From contig CAZYMU010000007.1 in NCBI GenBank assembly GCA_964648465.1, forward strand, positions 1 through 64,000: a stretch of DNA of 64,000 nt. Reading direction: 5' to 3'. The translations under genes were made by a program, and so were the position numbers. Numbering within the stretch: position 1 is the stretch's first letter; each line of letters starts with the position of its first letter. This DNA comes from Aminicenans sp964648465. GTDB lineage: Bacteria; Acidobacteriota; Aminicenantia; Aminicenantales; Aminicenantaceae. Of this stretch, positions 16,359 to 24,049 are shown piece after piece. The notes under the pieces are model-generated. The model was not told the DNA's origin. It ran no database searches and saw only the letters and a program-made list of their open reading frames with translations.

Positions 16359-18437
16359 ATGAAAATTAAATACTCAATTAAGCTTATAACGATATTCTCT
16401 TTTTCCATTTTGGCTACAGCAGCCCTGTATTTATTAACGACAAAAATCCTTGTAAAAAGTCCGCTAAAGACATCGGACTGTTTCTGTCTCATCGAACCGG
16501 AGAAAAACAAATATTCTGTTTTTGAAGGAGAAAAATTCAAAATACAGTTTAAAATTGAAAATCTGGGACGAAGTCTCTGGACTTCAAGAAGCCAATATCC
16601 TACATTCCTTTCATATCACCTTCTGGATGAACAAGAAAACTGCCTGAAATACGACAACCCCCGCTTTCCACTTCCCCAAAAAGTTAAACCCACTCAAAGT
16701 ACTGAAATAATCATTACACTGAGAAGTCCGCTGGAGGCAGGAAAATACATCCTCGAATTCGACCTACTTAAGGAAAAACTGGCCTGGTTTAAGGATTACG
16801 GGTCCAAAACTTCAAAAATCGATCTCATTGTCAAAGAAAAAACACGGCCTGATGACAAGTATGATTTAAGCCTCGATTACGGGAAATTCACAAAACTCAG
16901 TTCAAGCATGGATGAGATTAACAAAATTTTCAAACTTATTCGCTTTACATTGAGCCAAAACGAGGTGTCGTTTAATGGAAAGACAGGAGAAGTCTGCGGA
17001 TTTTCGGCTGGTACTGATTATCCTCAAATCTGGCTGAGAGATGCAAACACTATCATTCCCGCCTCTAGATATTTCTATGATAAACAATTTCTTTGTTCTT
17101 GGCTGGAAGAGCACCTTGCTTTTCAGAAGAAAAATGGCTCTCTTGAAGACTGGATAGATTCGAGGGGTAAATCAGACAAAAACACAACAGAAACCGATCA
17201 GGAATCGAGCGCAGTACAAGCTTCTTTCCAGATTTTCAGAATTATTGGCCCTCACTGGCTTGAGAAAAAAATTAAATCAGAAAGAATCATCGACAGACTT
17301 GAAAAATCACTCAATTATGTACTTCTTTCCCGTTTTAATGACAGATACGGCCTCCTTACTGGAGCACATACAGCAGACTGGGGGGATGTGGATATGGTTG
17401 ATGAAGATAAAAATGCTGTCTACGTAGACAAAAGAACTCATTGGACAGCTGACATATACGACCAAAGCATGTTTTACCAGTCTTGTCTTAACCTTGTGGA
17501 AATGCTTTACTCACTTGGTCAAAGCAAAAAAGCCGAATACTGGCAAAAAACAGCTGATTATATAAAGAGAAACACAGACCAATGGCTCTGGCAAGAAGAT
17601 AAGGGATTCTACAGGATTCATCTCCATCTGGACACATTAAAGCATGACTTTGACGAAGACAATATTTTTCCGATGGGAGGAAATTCGCAGGCCATACTCT
17701 CCGGCCTGGCAGGTGCCGATAAATGCAGACATATTATCGAACAAGCTCTCAAAAGGCAAAAATCTTTTAGTGTCTCTACAATAAGCGGGACTCTCCTCCC
17801 CCCTTACCCGGCAAAATTCTTCATTCATCCCATGCTCGATGACCCTTATGAATACCAGAACGGTGCCCAGTGGGACTGGTTTGGAGGACGGCTCGTCTAT
17901 TCCATGTTCGAATGTGGCACCAGCCGCACAGCAAAAGACAAATTAAAAGAAATAATAAGAAAAAATCTGTCTAATAGAGGTTTTTTTGAATGGGATAACA
18001 GGGAGGGAACAGGCCTTGGCAGCGATTTATTCTGCGGCTCTGCAGGTATGCTTGGCAAGGCTCTATTCGAAGGCTACTTCGGCCTCAAATTGGGTGAAAA
18101 TGACCTGCATATTGAACCAAAGCTCGGAAGAGAATCTGCCAAAATTCACTTCTACCAGCCGGCCAATGATATTTTCATCGCATATTATTACAGCTTTGAT
18201 CCGGACAATAATAAACTCACATTTAAATACAACAGCAATTTCCCTCATAAAGGAACAATCAAAATTCTCAGCCCCTGGCCTGATTTAAATGAAAGGATAA
18301 ATGACAGGAAAATCCACCTGGATGTTTCTATTGATGGCGAAAAAGCAGATTTTAAACTCCAATCTGTATACTTGGATGAATTCATCATCTTTGAGTCAGA
18401 CTTCAAAGACCACACTGCGTATATATTAGTTAAATAA
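16359..18437 (+). CDS. Exported six-hairpin (alpha/alpha barrel) glycosidase-like protein
   Basis: 692 residues. The N-terminus has a signal/anchor helix (~8-30), then a beta-rich, Ig-like domain (~45-165), then a long alpha-helical catalytic-type domain (~185-600) and a C-terminal beta domain. Phrases such as YPQIWLRDANTI, AHTADWGDVD and NGAQWDWFGGRLVY resemble the (alpha/alpha)6 glycoside hydrolases of the amylo-1,6-glucosidase/GH63/GH37-like clan. I cannot assign a substrate. It probably acts on a glycan at the cell envelope. It is monocistronic, with its own promoter upstream and a dispersed repeat immediately downstream. Confidence 0.65.
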   Translation: MKIKYSIKLITIFSFSILATAALYLLTTKILVKSPLKTSDCFCLIEPEKNKYSVFEGEKFKIQFKIENLGRSLWTSRSQYPTFLSYHLLDEQENCLKYDNPRFPLPQKVKPTQSTEIIITLRSPLEAGKYILEFDLLKEKLAWFKDYGSKTSKIDLIVKEKTRPDDKYDLSLDYGKFTKLSSSMDEINKIFKLIRFTLSQNEVSFNGKTGEVCGFSAGTDYPQIWLRDANTIIPASRYFYDKQFLCSWLEEHLAFQKKNGSLEDWIDSRGKSDKNTTETDQESSAVQASFQIFRIIGPHWLEKKIKSERIIDRLEKSLNYVLLSRFNDRYGLLTGAHTADWGDVDMVDEDKNAVYVDKRTHWTADIYDQSMFYQSCLNLVEMLYSLGQSKKAEYWQKTADYIKRNTDQWLWQEDKGFYRIHLHLDTLKHDFDEDNIFPMGGNSQAILSGLAGADKCRHIIEQALKRQKSFSVSTISGTLLPPYPAKFFIHPMLDDPYEYQNGAQWDWFGGRLVYSMFECGTSRTAKDKLKEIIRKNLSNRGFFEWDNREGTGLGSDLFCGSAGMLGKALFEGYFGLKLGENDLHIEPKLGRESAKIHFYQPANDIFIAYYYSFDPDNNKLTFKYNSNFPHKGTIKILSPWPDLNERINDRKIHLDVSIDGEKADFKLQSVYLDEFIIFESDFKDHTAYILVK

Positions 18438-18444
18438 CTCAGGA

Positions 18445-18694
18445 GAATTTGAGGGCATGTTTGCGCTCCACTAAGATTTTTAACGCCATTTCCTCCCGAT
18501 CTTCTCGGCTCTGCTGGAACTCCGCATGCTTATTCTAAGCAACGCTACAATGTCCGCGAGCCATCATTAACACCGCCCCTTTGATTATACACTGCTCACA
18601 CATCCATCAGGCCCGACTTCGTCGGATTCCCTCGAAGATCGACTCAGAAAGGCTAAATCTTTTAATGTCGCTTCCCCCATCCCCTCAAATTCAT
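18445..18694 (-). repeat. Dispersed TIR repeat, copy B (full length)
   Basis: This 250-bp element is the reverse complement of copy C (37836-38086). Its ends are GAATTTGAGGGCAT (18445-18458) and ATCCCCTCAAATTC (18679-18692), i.e. terminal inverted repeats with one mismatch. It fills the gap between two convergent genes and begins 7 nt after the stop of the glycosidase-like gene. No obvious target-site duplication was seen. No credible coding sequence is inside. Confidence 0.85.
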
Positions 18695-18745
18695 CTATTA
18701 TCAGCAATTTTCATGAATAATCTACATGGACGTGGGTTACTCACG

Positions 18746-20050
18746 TTATTTCCTCCCAATACAATAATATTCAAAACCATGTTTCTTCACATCCTGCGGA
18801 TCGAAAACATTTCTACCATCAATAATGATGGGATTTGCCATTAATTCCTTAACTTTTCCTAAATCCATCTTCTTGAACTCATCCCATTCTGTAATGATAA
18901 GCATTGCATTGGCATCTTTAAGTGCCTCAACCGAAGAATTACAATAGCTAATACCAGGTGCTTGTTCCGGAAATAAATTCTTCATGTTTTCTGCGGCTTT
19001 CGGGTCATAGAGCCGTAGCAAAGCACCTTCCTTTTGAAGTTCTTTTATCACACTAACACTAGGTGCGTTTCTTATATCGTCGGTTTCCGGTTTGAAGGAA
19101 AGTCCCAGGACTGCAATCCTTTTTCCTTTTAATATCCAAAGGGCTTTCTTAACCTTTTCAATAAATATATTGATCCGGGCAGTGTTGATTCTGTCCACTT
19201 CTTTCAGCAAATGCATATTAGCACCAAGATCTTCTCCGATACGGATAAGAGCCCTTACATCCTTTGGAAAACAGGAGCCTCCATACCCGAGGCCGGCCTG
19301 CAAAAAATGGGGCCCTATCCTGGAATCAAACCCCATCCCCTCTGCAACGAGTTTTATATCTGCATTTGTCTTTTCACAAAGCTCAGAGATAATATTAATA
19401 TAAGATATCTTCATGGCCAGGAAAGAATTGGAAGCATGTTTAATGAGTTCAGCAGTATCGATGTTGGAGATAATAATACGGTCACTAAATTTATCATAAA
19501 TCCTTATCATGATATCTCTGGCTCTATCTGTTTCCACTCCGATAATAACACGGTCAGGATTCAGAAAATCATAGACAGCCGAACCTTCCCTCAAAAATTC
19601 CGGGTTGGAGGCAACATCAAAATCCGCATGACTCTTTTTATATAAGTCAATTGTTCTTTTGATCCACATCGATGTTTTCACAGGAACCGTGCTCTTTTCC
19701 ACTACTAGTTTGTAATCATTCAGATTCTCAGCAATTTTTTGCGAAACCCCTTCGACATAAGACATGTCTGCACTTCCGTCCTCTCTTTGAGGTGTATTAA
19801 CACAAACAAAGAGAACATCAGAATCTTGTATGGCTTTATTTAAATCATGACTGAAAACCAGGTTTCCTCTTTCGAGATTTTTCTTAAGGAGATCTTCAAG
19901 GCCAGGCTCATAAATATGAGGTATTCCACGAGACGCCTTGTCAATTTTATCTGGAACAATATCCGTCCCGATAACATCATGGCCAAAATCCGCAAGACCA
20001 ACCGCTGTTACCAAACCTACATACCCTGTACCAATTATGCCTATTTTCAT
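18746..20050 (-). CDS. ugd: UDP-glucose 6-dehydrogenase
   Basis: 434 residues, normal length. It oxidises UDP-glucose to UDP-glucuronate with two NAD. The N-terminal Rossmann loop GTGYVGLVTAVGLA, the catalytic cysteine C260 in GGSCFPKD, and the C-terminal GLSFKPETDDIRNAPS motif are all present. The product is a precursor for uronic-acid-containing glycans. It lies downstream, on the same strand, of the cysC/sat genes, with a gap of about 150 nt from cysC. The pairing of UDP-glucuronate and PAPS supply suggests sulfated, acidic surface polysaccharide synthesis (inference). Confidence 0.96.
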   Translation of the reverse strand: MKIGIIGTGYVGLVTAVGLADFGHDVIGTDIVPDKIDKASRGIPHIYEPGLEDLLKKNLERGNLVFSHDLNKAIQDSDVLFVCVNTPQREDGSADMSYVEGVSQKIAENLNDYKLVVEKSTVPVKTSMWIKRTIDLYKKSHADFDVASNPEFLREGSAVYDFLNPDRVIIGVETDRARDIMIRIYDKFSDRIIISNIDTAELIKHASNSFLAMKISYINIISELCEKTNADIKLVAEGMGFDSRIGPHFLQAGLGYGGSCFPKDVRALIRIGEDLGANMHLLKEVDRINTARINIFIEKVKKALWILKGKRIAVLGLSFKPETDDIRNAPSVSVIKELQKEGALLRLYDPKAAENMKNLFPEQAPGISYCNSSVEALKDANAMLIITEWDEFKKMDLGKVKELMANPIIIDGRNVFDPQDVKKHGFEYYCIGRK

Positions 20051-20197
20051 TTTTCCCCCTATGCTTTTACTGCATTTTTTCTTTTATTCTTTATCTCACT
20101 CCCCATGTCAATGACTACGAATAAATTTTTACCTCTCCACTCGTAGTTATACACTGAATTGCTTGTCGCTATCAACACAGAATCAAATTCTTGTAAT

Positions 20198-20737
20198 TTA
20201 TAAAATATACCCTAACTCCTTGAGCTTTTCGATGACTTTAGCAGCACTTTCTTCAAGTTCCTCCTTGTCTGTCTCAAGAAGAATGTCTGGATCTAAGGGT
20301 TCTTCATAAGGGTCTGAGATACCTGTGAATTCTTTTATCTCACCTTTTATGGCTTTCTCAAACATTCCTTTTACATCCCTCTTAATACAGACATCCAGGG
20401 AACATTTGACATATACCTCAATAAAACTTCCGATTTCCTCGCACGCATAAGCTCTGACTTTCCTGTAAGGAGAGATAAACGAAGTAAGCACTATCACACC
20501 ATTTCTGGTTAAAAGCTTGGCGACAAAAGTTATCCTGCGAATGTTTTCATCCCTATCCTTTTTTGAAAAGCCAAGGTCCTTTGTCAGGCTTTTGCGAACA
20601 ATATCCCCATCCAATCTCTCTATCCTCAACCCTCGTTTTCCTAAAATCTCCGCCACCCTGTCAGCAACAGCAGATTTCCCGGAACAAGGCAGTCCCGTAA
20701 ACCATAATGTAACTCCTTTCTGATTTTCACTATTCAT
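20198..20737 (-). CDS. cysC: Adenylylsulfate (APS) kinase
   Basis: 179 residues. Walker A GLPCSGKSAVAD, the RLDGD motif and the FTGISDPYE lid region identify APS kinase, which phosphorylates APS to PAPS. The ATG at 20737 is chosen because AGGAGA lies just upstream; the upstream TTG at 20758 would place that site inside the gene. It lies 33 nt after sat in a probable operon. No APS or PAPS reductase is in the window, so PAPS more likely feeds sulfotransfer than assimilation. Confidence 0.95.
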   Translation of the reverse strand: MNSENQKGVTLWFTGLPCSGKSAVADRVAEILGKRGLRIERLDGDIVRKSLTKDLGFSKKDRDENIRRITFVAKLLTRNGVIVLTSFISPYRKVRAYACEEIGSFIEVYVKCSLDVCIKRDVKGMFEKAIKGEIKEFTGISDPYEEPLDPDILLETDKEELEESAAKVIEKLKELGYIL

Positions 20738-20770
20738 TACATCTCCTGAATTATCCAAGTAAACCTGAAT

Positions 20771-21919
20771 TTACTCAACAAACGGGTTATCATAACTCAT
20801 AATAACTTTAGCAACTTCGGGCCTCATTAATTCGGGAGGAGGCTCCTTGCCCTGAAGTAACATCTCCCTAATTTTAGTCCCACTAAAATTGATATGTTCT
20901 GAAGGAGGATGCGGACAAATTTTCTCATTGACCACTGAATTACACTTCTTGCAGAAATAGAAAGACCTGAAAAACAAAGGTATAATTCCTAAATCAGGAA
21001 ATTCTTCAAAAATATCCTGAGCCGCAAATGGCGGGTAGAAATTGCCAACACCTGCATGGTCGCGGCCAATAATTATATGAGTGCAGCCAAAATTTTTTCT
21101 AATTATAGAATGAAAAATGGCTTCCCTCGGGCCAGCATACCTCATCTCCATCTGCAAAATAGCAATCACCGCTCTTTCCTTGAGATAATAATTCTTAAGA
21201 AGTTCCTCATAAGAGGCCAGGATGACTTCATCCTTGAAATCTCCCTTTTTCTTACGTCCGATAACTGGATTCACAAACAGCCCGTCTGTAAAAGTAAGCG
21301 CTGCTTTCTGGACATACTCATGCCCTATATGAGGAGTATTCCTTGTTTGAAAACCAACAATAGTTCTCCATCTTTTCTCCTTGAAAAGGATCCTCGTCTC
21401 AATAGGTTTAAGCTTGAAGTTATAGAAAGGTGTTGGAGATTCCTGAATCAAATCAATTTTCCCTGCAAGAAGTATTTCTTTCATCCCCTTCACCTTGGCA
21501 ACCCCAGGATGAAGATCATCAGTAGTCAGGAAAACTTTTTCTGCCAGTTCCTCCTTGCTGAACCCGTACTTTTCTTCAAGATAGAACAAAGCAACCGGCT
21601 GATTGCTCTGGTTAATAAGAGCAATTTCTTGCCCTTCTTTTAACTTGTCAGCCTTTTCTTTTTCTACATCAAGAACAATTGGAATCGGCCACGGCAAATC
21701 ATCTGCAAGCCTCATCTGGTTTAAAACATTCTTGTAGTCTTTCCTTCCTAAAAATCCCTCCAGCGGGCTGAAAACCCCATATGCAATATTTTCTAAATCA
21801 CTGATTTGATCTGGATCGAGCTTTACGAAAGCTAACTTTCTGGCTTTCTCAAGAGCATCATCTTTCTCTTTTCCTTTCAGAACCCTTTCAATAATTTCAC
21901 CACCATGAGGTGCAATCAT
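20771..21919 (-). CDS. sat: ATP sulfurylase (sulfate adenylyltransferase)
   Basis: 382 residues of the monofunctional Sat family, making APS from ATP and sulfate. The motifs GFQTRNTPHIGHEY and GRDHAGVG are clear, and a CxxC...C-x-H cluster near the C-terminus resembles the zinc site in many bacterial and archaeal Sat proteins. The ATG at 21919 has AAAGGAG upstream; the GTG at 21943 is less likely. It precedes cysC, so sulfate can be carried to PAPS by this two-gene unit. Confidence 0.95.
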   Translation of the reverse strand: MIAPHGGEIIERVLKGKEKDDALEKARKLAFVKLDPDQISDLENIAYGVFSPLEGFLGRKDYKNVLNQMRLADDLPWPIPIVLDVEKEKADKLKEGQEIALINQSNQPVALFYLEEKYGFSKEELAEKVFLTTDDLHPGVAKVKGMKEILLAGKIDLIQESPTPFYNFKLKPIETRILFKEKRWRTIVGFQTRNTPHIGHEYVQKAALTFTDGLFVNPVIGRKKKGDFKDEVILASYEELLKNYYLKERAVIAILQMEMRYAGPREAIFHSIIRKNFGCTHIIIGRDHAGVGNFYPPFAAQDIFEEFPDLGIIPLFFRSFYFCKKCNSVVNEKICPHPPSEHINFSGTKIREMLLQGKEPPPELMRPEVAKVIMSYDNPFVE

Positions 21920-22049
21920 ATTTTTCTCCTTTACTAGAGTCACAAAGCATTACCTACCATTCCTAAAATTGAACAGAAGTTCGTCCAAATGGCAGTGGTT
22001 ATCTATCAGGACTGACAAACTTGGATTATTTTCCTGGCTGCCAAGCCGA

Positions 22050-22265
22050 TTAATCTATATATCCCAACGCTTTCAGTCTTTCTTTTACTTTTTCTTCATC
22101 ATCCTTGCTGAAAACTTCTTGATTTGTCTGTTCCTTTGAAAGATTTCCCCTTAATACTTTGGTAATATACTCCGCGACTGATGGAAATTCTGAACCTTTT
22201 ATTTTTTCTTCTATCTTTTTATACAATGAAGTCGGGATAGACACATTTGTAAATTCTTTTTCCAT
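22050..22265 (-). CDS. Small ribbon-helix-helix (CopG/Arc-like) protein
   Basis: 71 residues. The N-terminal strand (TNVSIPTSLYKKIEEKI) and the following helices fit a ribbon-helix-helix DNA-binding domain. The C-terminus is charged and ends in ERLKALGYID, a tail style I recall from other proteins around sulfotransferase genes. It lies between the sulfotransferase and sat genes on the same strand. It could be a local regulator or an antitoxin, but no toxin gene is adjacent. Function otherwise unknown. Confidence 0.7.
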   Translation of the reverse strand: MEKEFTNVSIPTSLYKKIEEKIKGSEFPSVAEYITKVLRGNLSKEQTNQEVFSKDDEEKVKERLKALGYID

Positions 22266-22306
22266 TTTTTCTCTCCGTAATATATTTTTTGCCGCTTTTT
22301 CTCTGA

Positions 22307-22882
22307 TTATCTATTTCGATACAGACTTTGGTCCACACTCTTTATCATTTTCTCCATGTCAAATGCCTGTGAACCCAAAAAGTCATAGATTTTTTTAATA
22401 TTATCCTCCGGATCAGATAGTATATCATTATAGTTTACCATTAAAACTTCAATATCTTCTCTTCCCCTTATTGTATCTTTAATCATCTCGTTCAACTTCA
22501 AAAAGCTTTCTCTGGTTTCTTCCCTTTTTTCATCGTGAATCCGTGCCATTTTTTCCATTGAATTCAGTATCTGCTCGATATTCCTCTCCGAATAGATAAC
22601 CTTATATTTCCCCGCCGGTAGGAACTTTAGACCATAAGCAGTAATCTTTATAAATTTTCCTCTATATCTGTCAAAAGGAAATGTTCCTTCCATTAGTTTA
22701 TTTATGATTTTCCCGCCTTCGAGTTCAAAATAGCCTTTCGGATTATTATAATCTGACGGCCGCAAATCACTTTTAAAGGAAGTGGGAACTCCTCCAGCTT
22801 CCAGTATCTGCATCAGCATAGATGTACCGGAACGTTCCAATCCTGAGACAATATAATTCACGTCTTTATCCAAAATCATCAT
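22307..22882 (-). CDS. PAPS-dependent sulfotransferase-like protein
   Basis: 191 residues. The 5'-phosphosulfate-binding loop is visible as VSGLERSGTSMLMQIL near residues 12-27, and the region YKVIYSERN near residue 95 fits the 3'-phosphate-binding segment. It probably transfers sulfate from PAPS to a carbohydrate, lipid or protein acceptor; the acceptor is not predictable. Two adjacent ATG codons follow AAGGAG, and the second (22879) has the better spacing. It heads the minus-strand run sulfotransferase, RHH protein, sat, cysC, ugd. Confidence 0.8.
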   Translation of the reverse strand: MMILDKDVNYIVSGLERSGTSMLMQILEAGGVPTSFKSDLRPSDYNNPKGYFELEGGKIINKLMEGTFPFDRYRGKFIKITAYGLKFLPAGKYKVIYSERNIEQILNSMEKMARIHDEKREETRESFLKLNEMIKDTIRGREDIEVLMVNYNDILSDPEDNIKKIYDFLGSQAFDMEKMIKSVDQSLYRNR

Positions 22883-23022
22883 TCTCCTTAAGTTGGGCTA
22901 TCCATGGTTGTTAATATAAGGTTATTTATATTAGATTATAAGGCTGTTTTTTTCAAGTTTTTTATCCTTTCAGGCGGACGTGGGTTATTCACAAGCTGGT
23001 CTTACCCTGGAATTGCCCAGAC

Positions 23023-23053
23023 TTGACAAGACCACTCTTTTAATGTTTATTAT
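23023..23053 (+). promoter_or_regulatory. Possible promoter of the phoH-era cluster
   Basis: TTGACA (23023-23028) is followed after 19 bp by TATTAT (23048-23053), a longer spacer than optimal. It lies 40 nt before the ATG of the PhoH-like gene in the divergent intergenic region. Confidence 0.4.
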
Positions 23054-23092
23054 TAGTGAAAATGAAAGACGGATCCTACCTAATCTTCTAAC

Positions 23093-24049
23093 ATGGAGAA
23101 AATCGAACACCCATATGCCAGAAAAAGAGATTTCTCTGGTGTGCTGGACAAGAATTTAAAAAACATGGGAAAAAGATTAGGGATATCCCTCTCTGTCCGC
23201 GGGGACAACCTTCTTTTGGATGGGCCTGGGGAAAAAGTAGAATTTGCAAAATATTACTTTGATAAAATCAGGGAATTGGGAGAAAAAGGATATTCTCTTA
23301 AGAAGGAAGACCTTGATATTGCCCTCGATATTTTAGAGCAGGGGCAGACAGACCGACTCGAAGAATTTTTTCCATCGGAAGCTCTCAATTTTTCCAGAAA
23401 ATCTGTCATCCCAAAAAGCCTGAACCAACAGGAATACATCAAGGCTATAAAGAATTACGATTTAGTCTTTGGAATAGGCCCTGCCGGCACAGGCAAAACC
23501 TATCTTGCAATGGCAATGGCTCTCTCGTTCCTTCAGAATAAATCTGTCAATCGCATCATTCTCACACGACCTGCAATCGAAGCAGGAGAAAAATTAGGCT
23601 TTCTACCTGGTAATATTCTCCAGAAAATAAACCCTTACCTTCGTCCACTCTATGATGCCCTGTTTGACCTGATCCAATCAGAACAAGCCCAACATCTCAT
23701 TGAAAGAGGGATTATAGAGATCGCTCCATTAGCCTTTATGAGGGGCAGAACTTTAAACAGTGCTTTCATTATACTCGACGAAGCCCAAAATACGACAAAA
23801 GAACAAATGAAGATGATTTTAACCCGATCTGGGTTTGACTCCAAACTGATAGTCACAGCAGATATTACACAAATCGATTTACCGCAGCCCGATAGATCCG
23901 GAGTGGTACACGCCTTAAATATTCTTTCTCATATAAAGGAAATCGCCTTTGTTCAGTTCAACGAAAAAGATGTTGTAAGGCACCCTCTTGTTCAAAAAAT
24001 TATAAAAGCTTATCAAAAATCAGAAGCTGGATCCAAAAAAAGAAAATGA
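23093..24049 (+). CDS. PhoH-like ATPase (YbeZ family)
   Basis: 318 residues. The N-terminal ~100 residues fit a KH-like nucleic-acid-binding region, followed by a PhoH ATPase domain with Walker A GIGPAGTGKTYLA and Walker B FIILDEAQN. YbeZ proteins work with YbeY in RNA and ribosome quality control. The gene is linked to ybeY two genes later, and its stop overlaps the next start by 4 nt (ATGA). Confidence 0.93.
   Translation: MEKIEHPYARKRDFSGVLDKNLKNMGKRLGISLSVRGDNLLLDGPGEKVEFAKYYFDKIRELGEKGYSLKKEDLDIALDILEQGQTDRLEEFFPSEALNFSRKSVIPKSLNQQEYIKAIKNYDLVFGIGPAGTGKTYLAMAMALSFLQNKSVNRIILTRPAIEAGEKLGFLPGNILQKINPYLRPLYDALFDLIQSEQAQHLIERGIIEIAPLAFMRGRTLNSAFIILDEAQNTTKEQMKMILTRSGFDSKLIVTADITQIDLPQPDRSGVVHALNILSHIKEIAFVQFNEKDVVRHPLVQKIIKAYQKSEAGSKKRK

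Noticed and set aside
18581..18844. Open frame (87 codons) and its counterpart at 37701-37937 sharing a similar peptide (PSKIDSERLNLLMSLPPSPQ)
   Set aside because: Both lie inside the dispersed TIR repeat and run into unrelated flanks; the similarity is DNA-level repeat identity, not a conserved protein.
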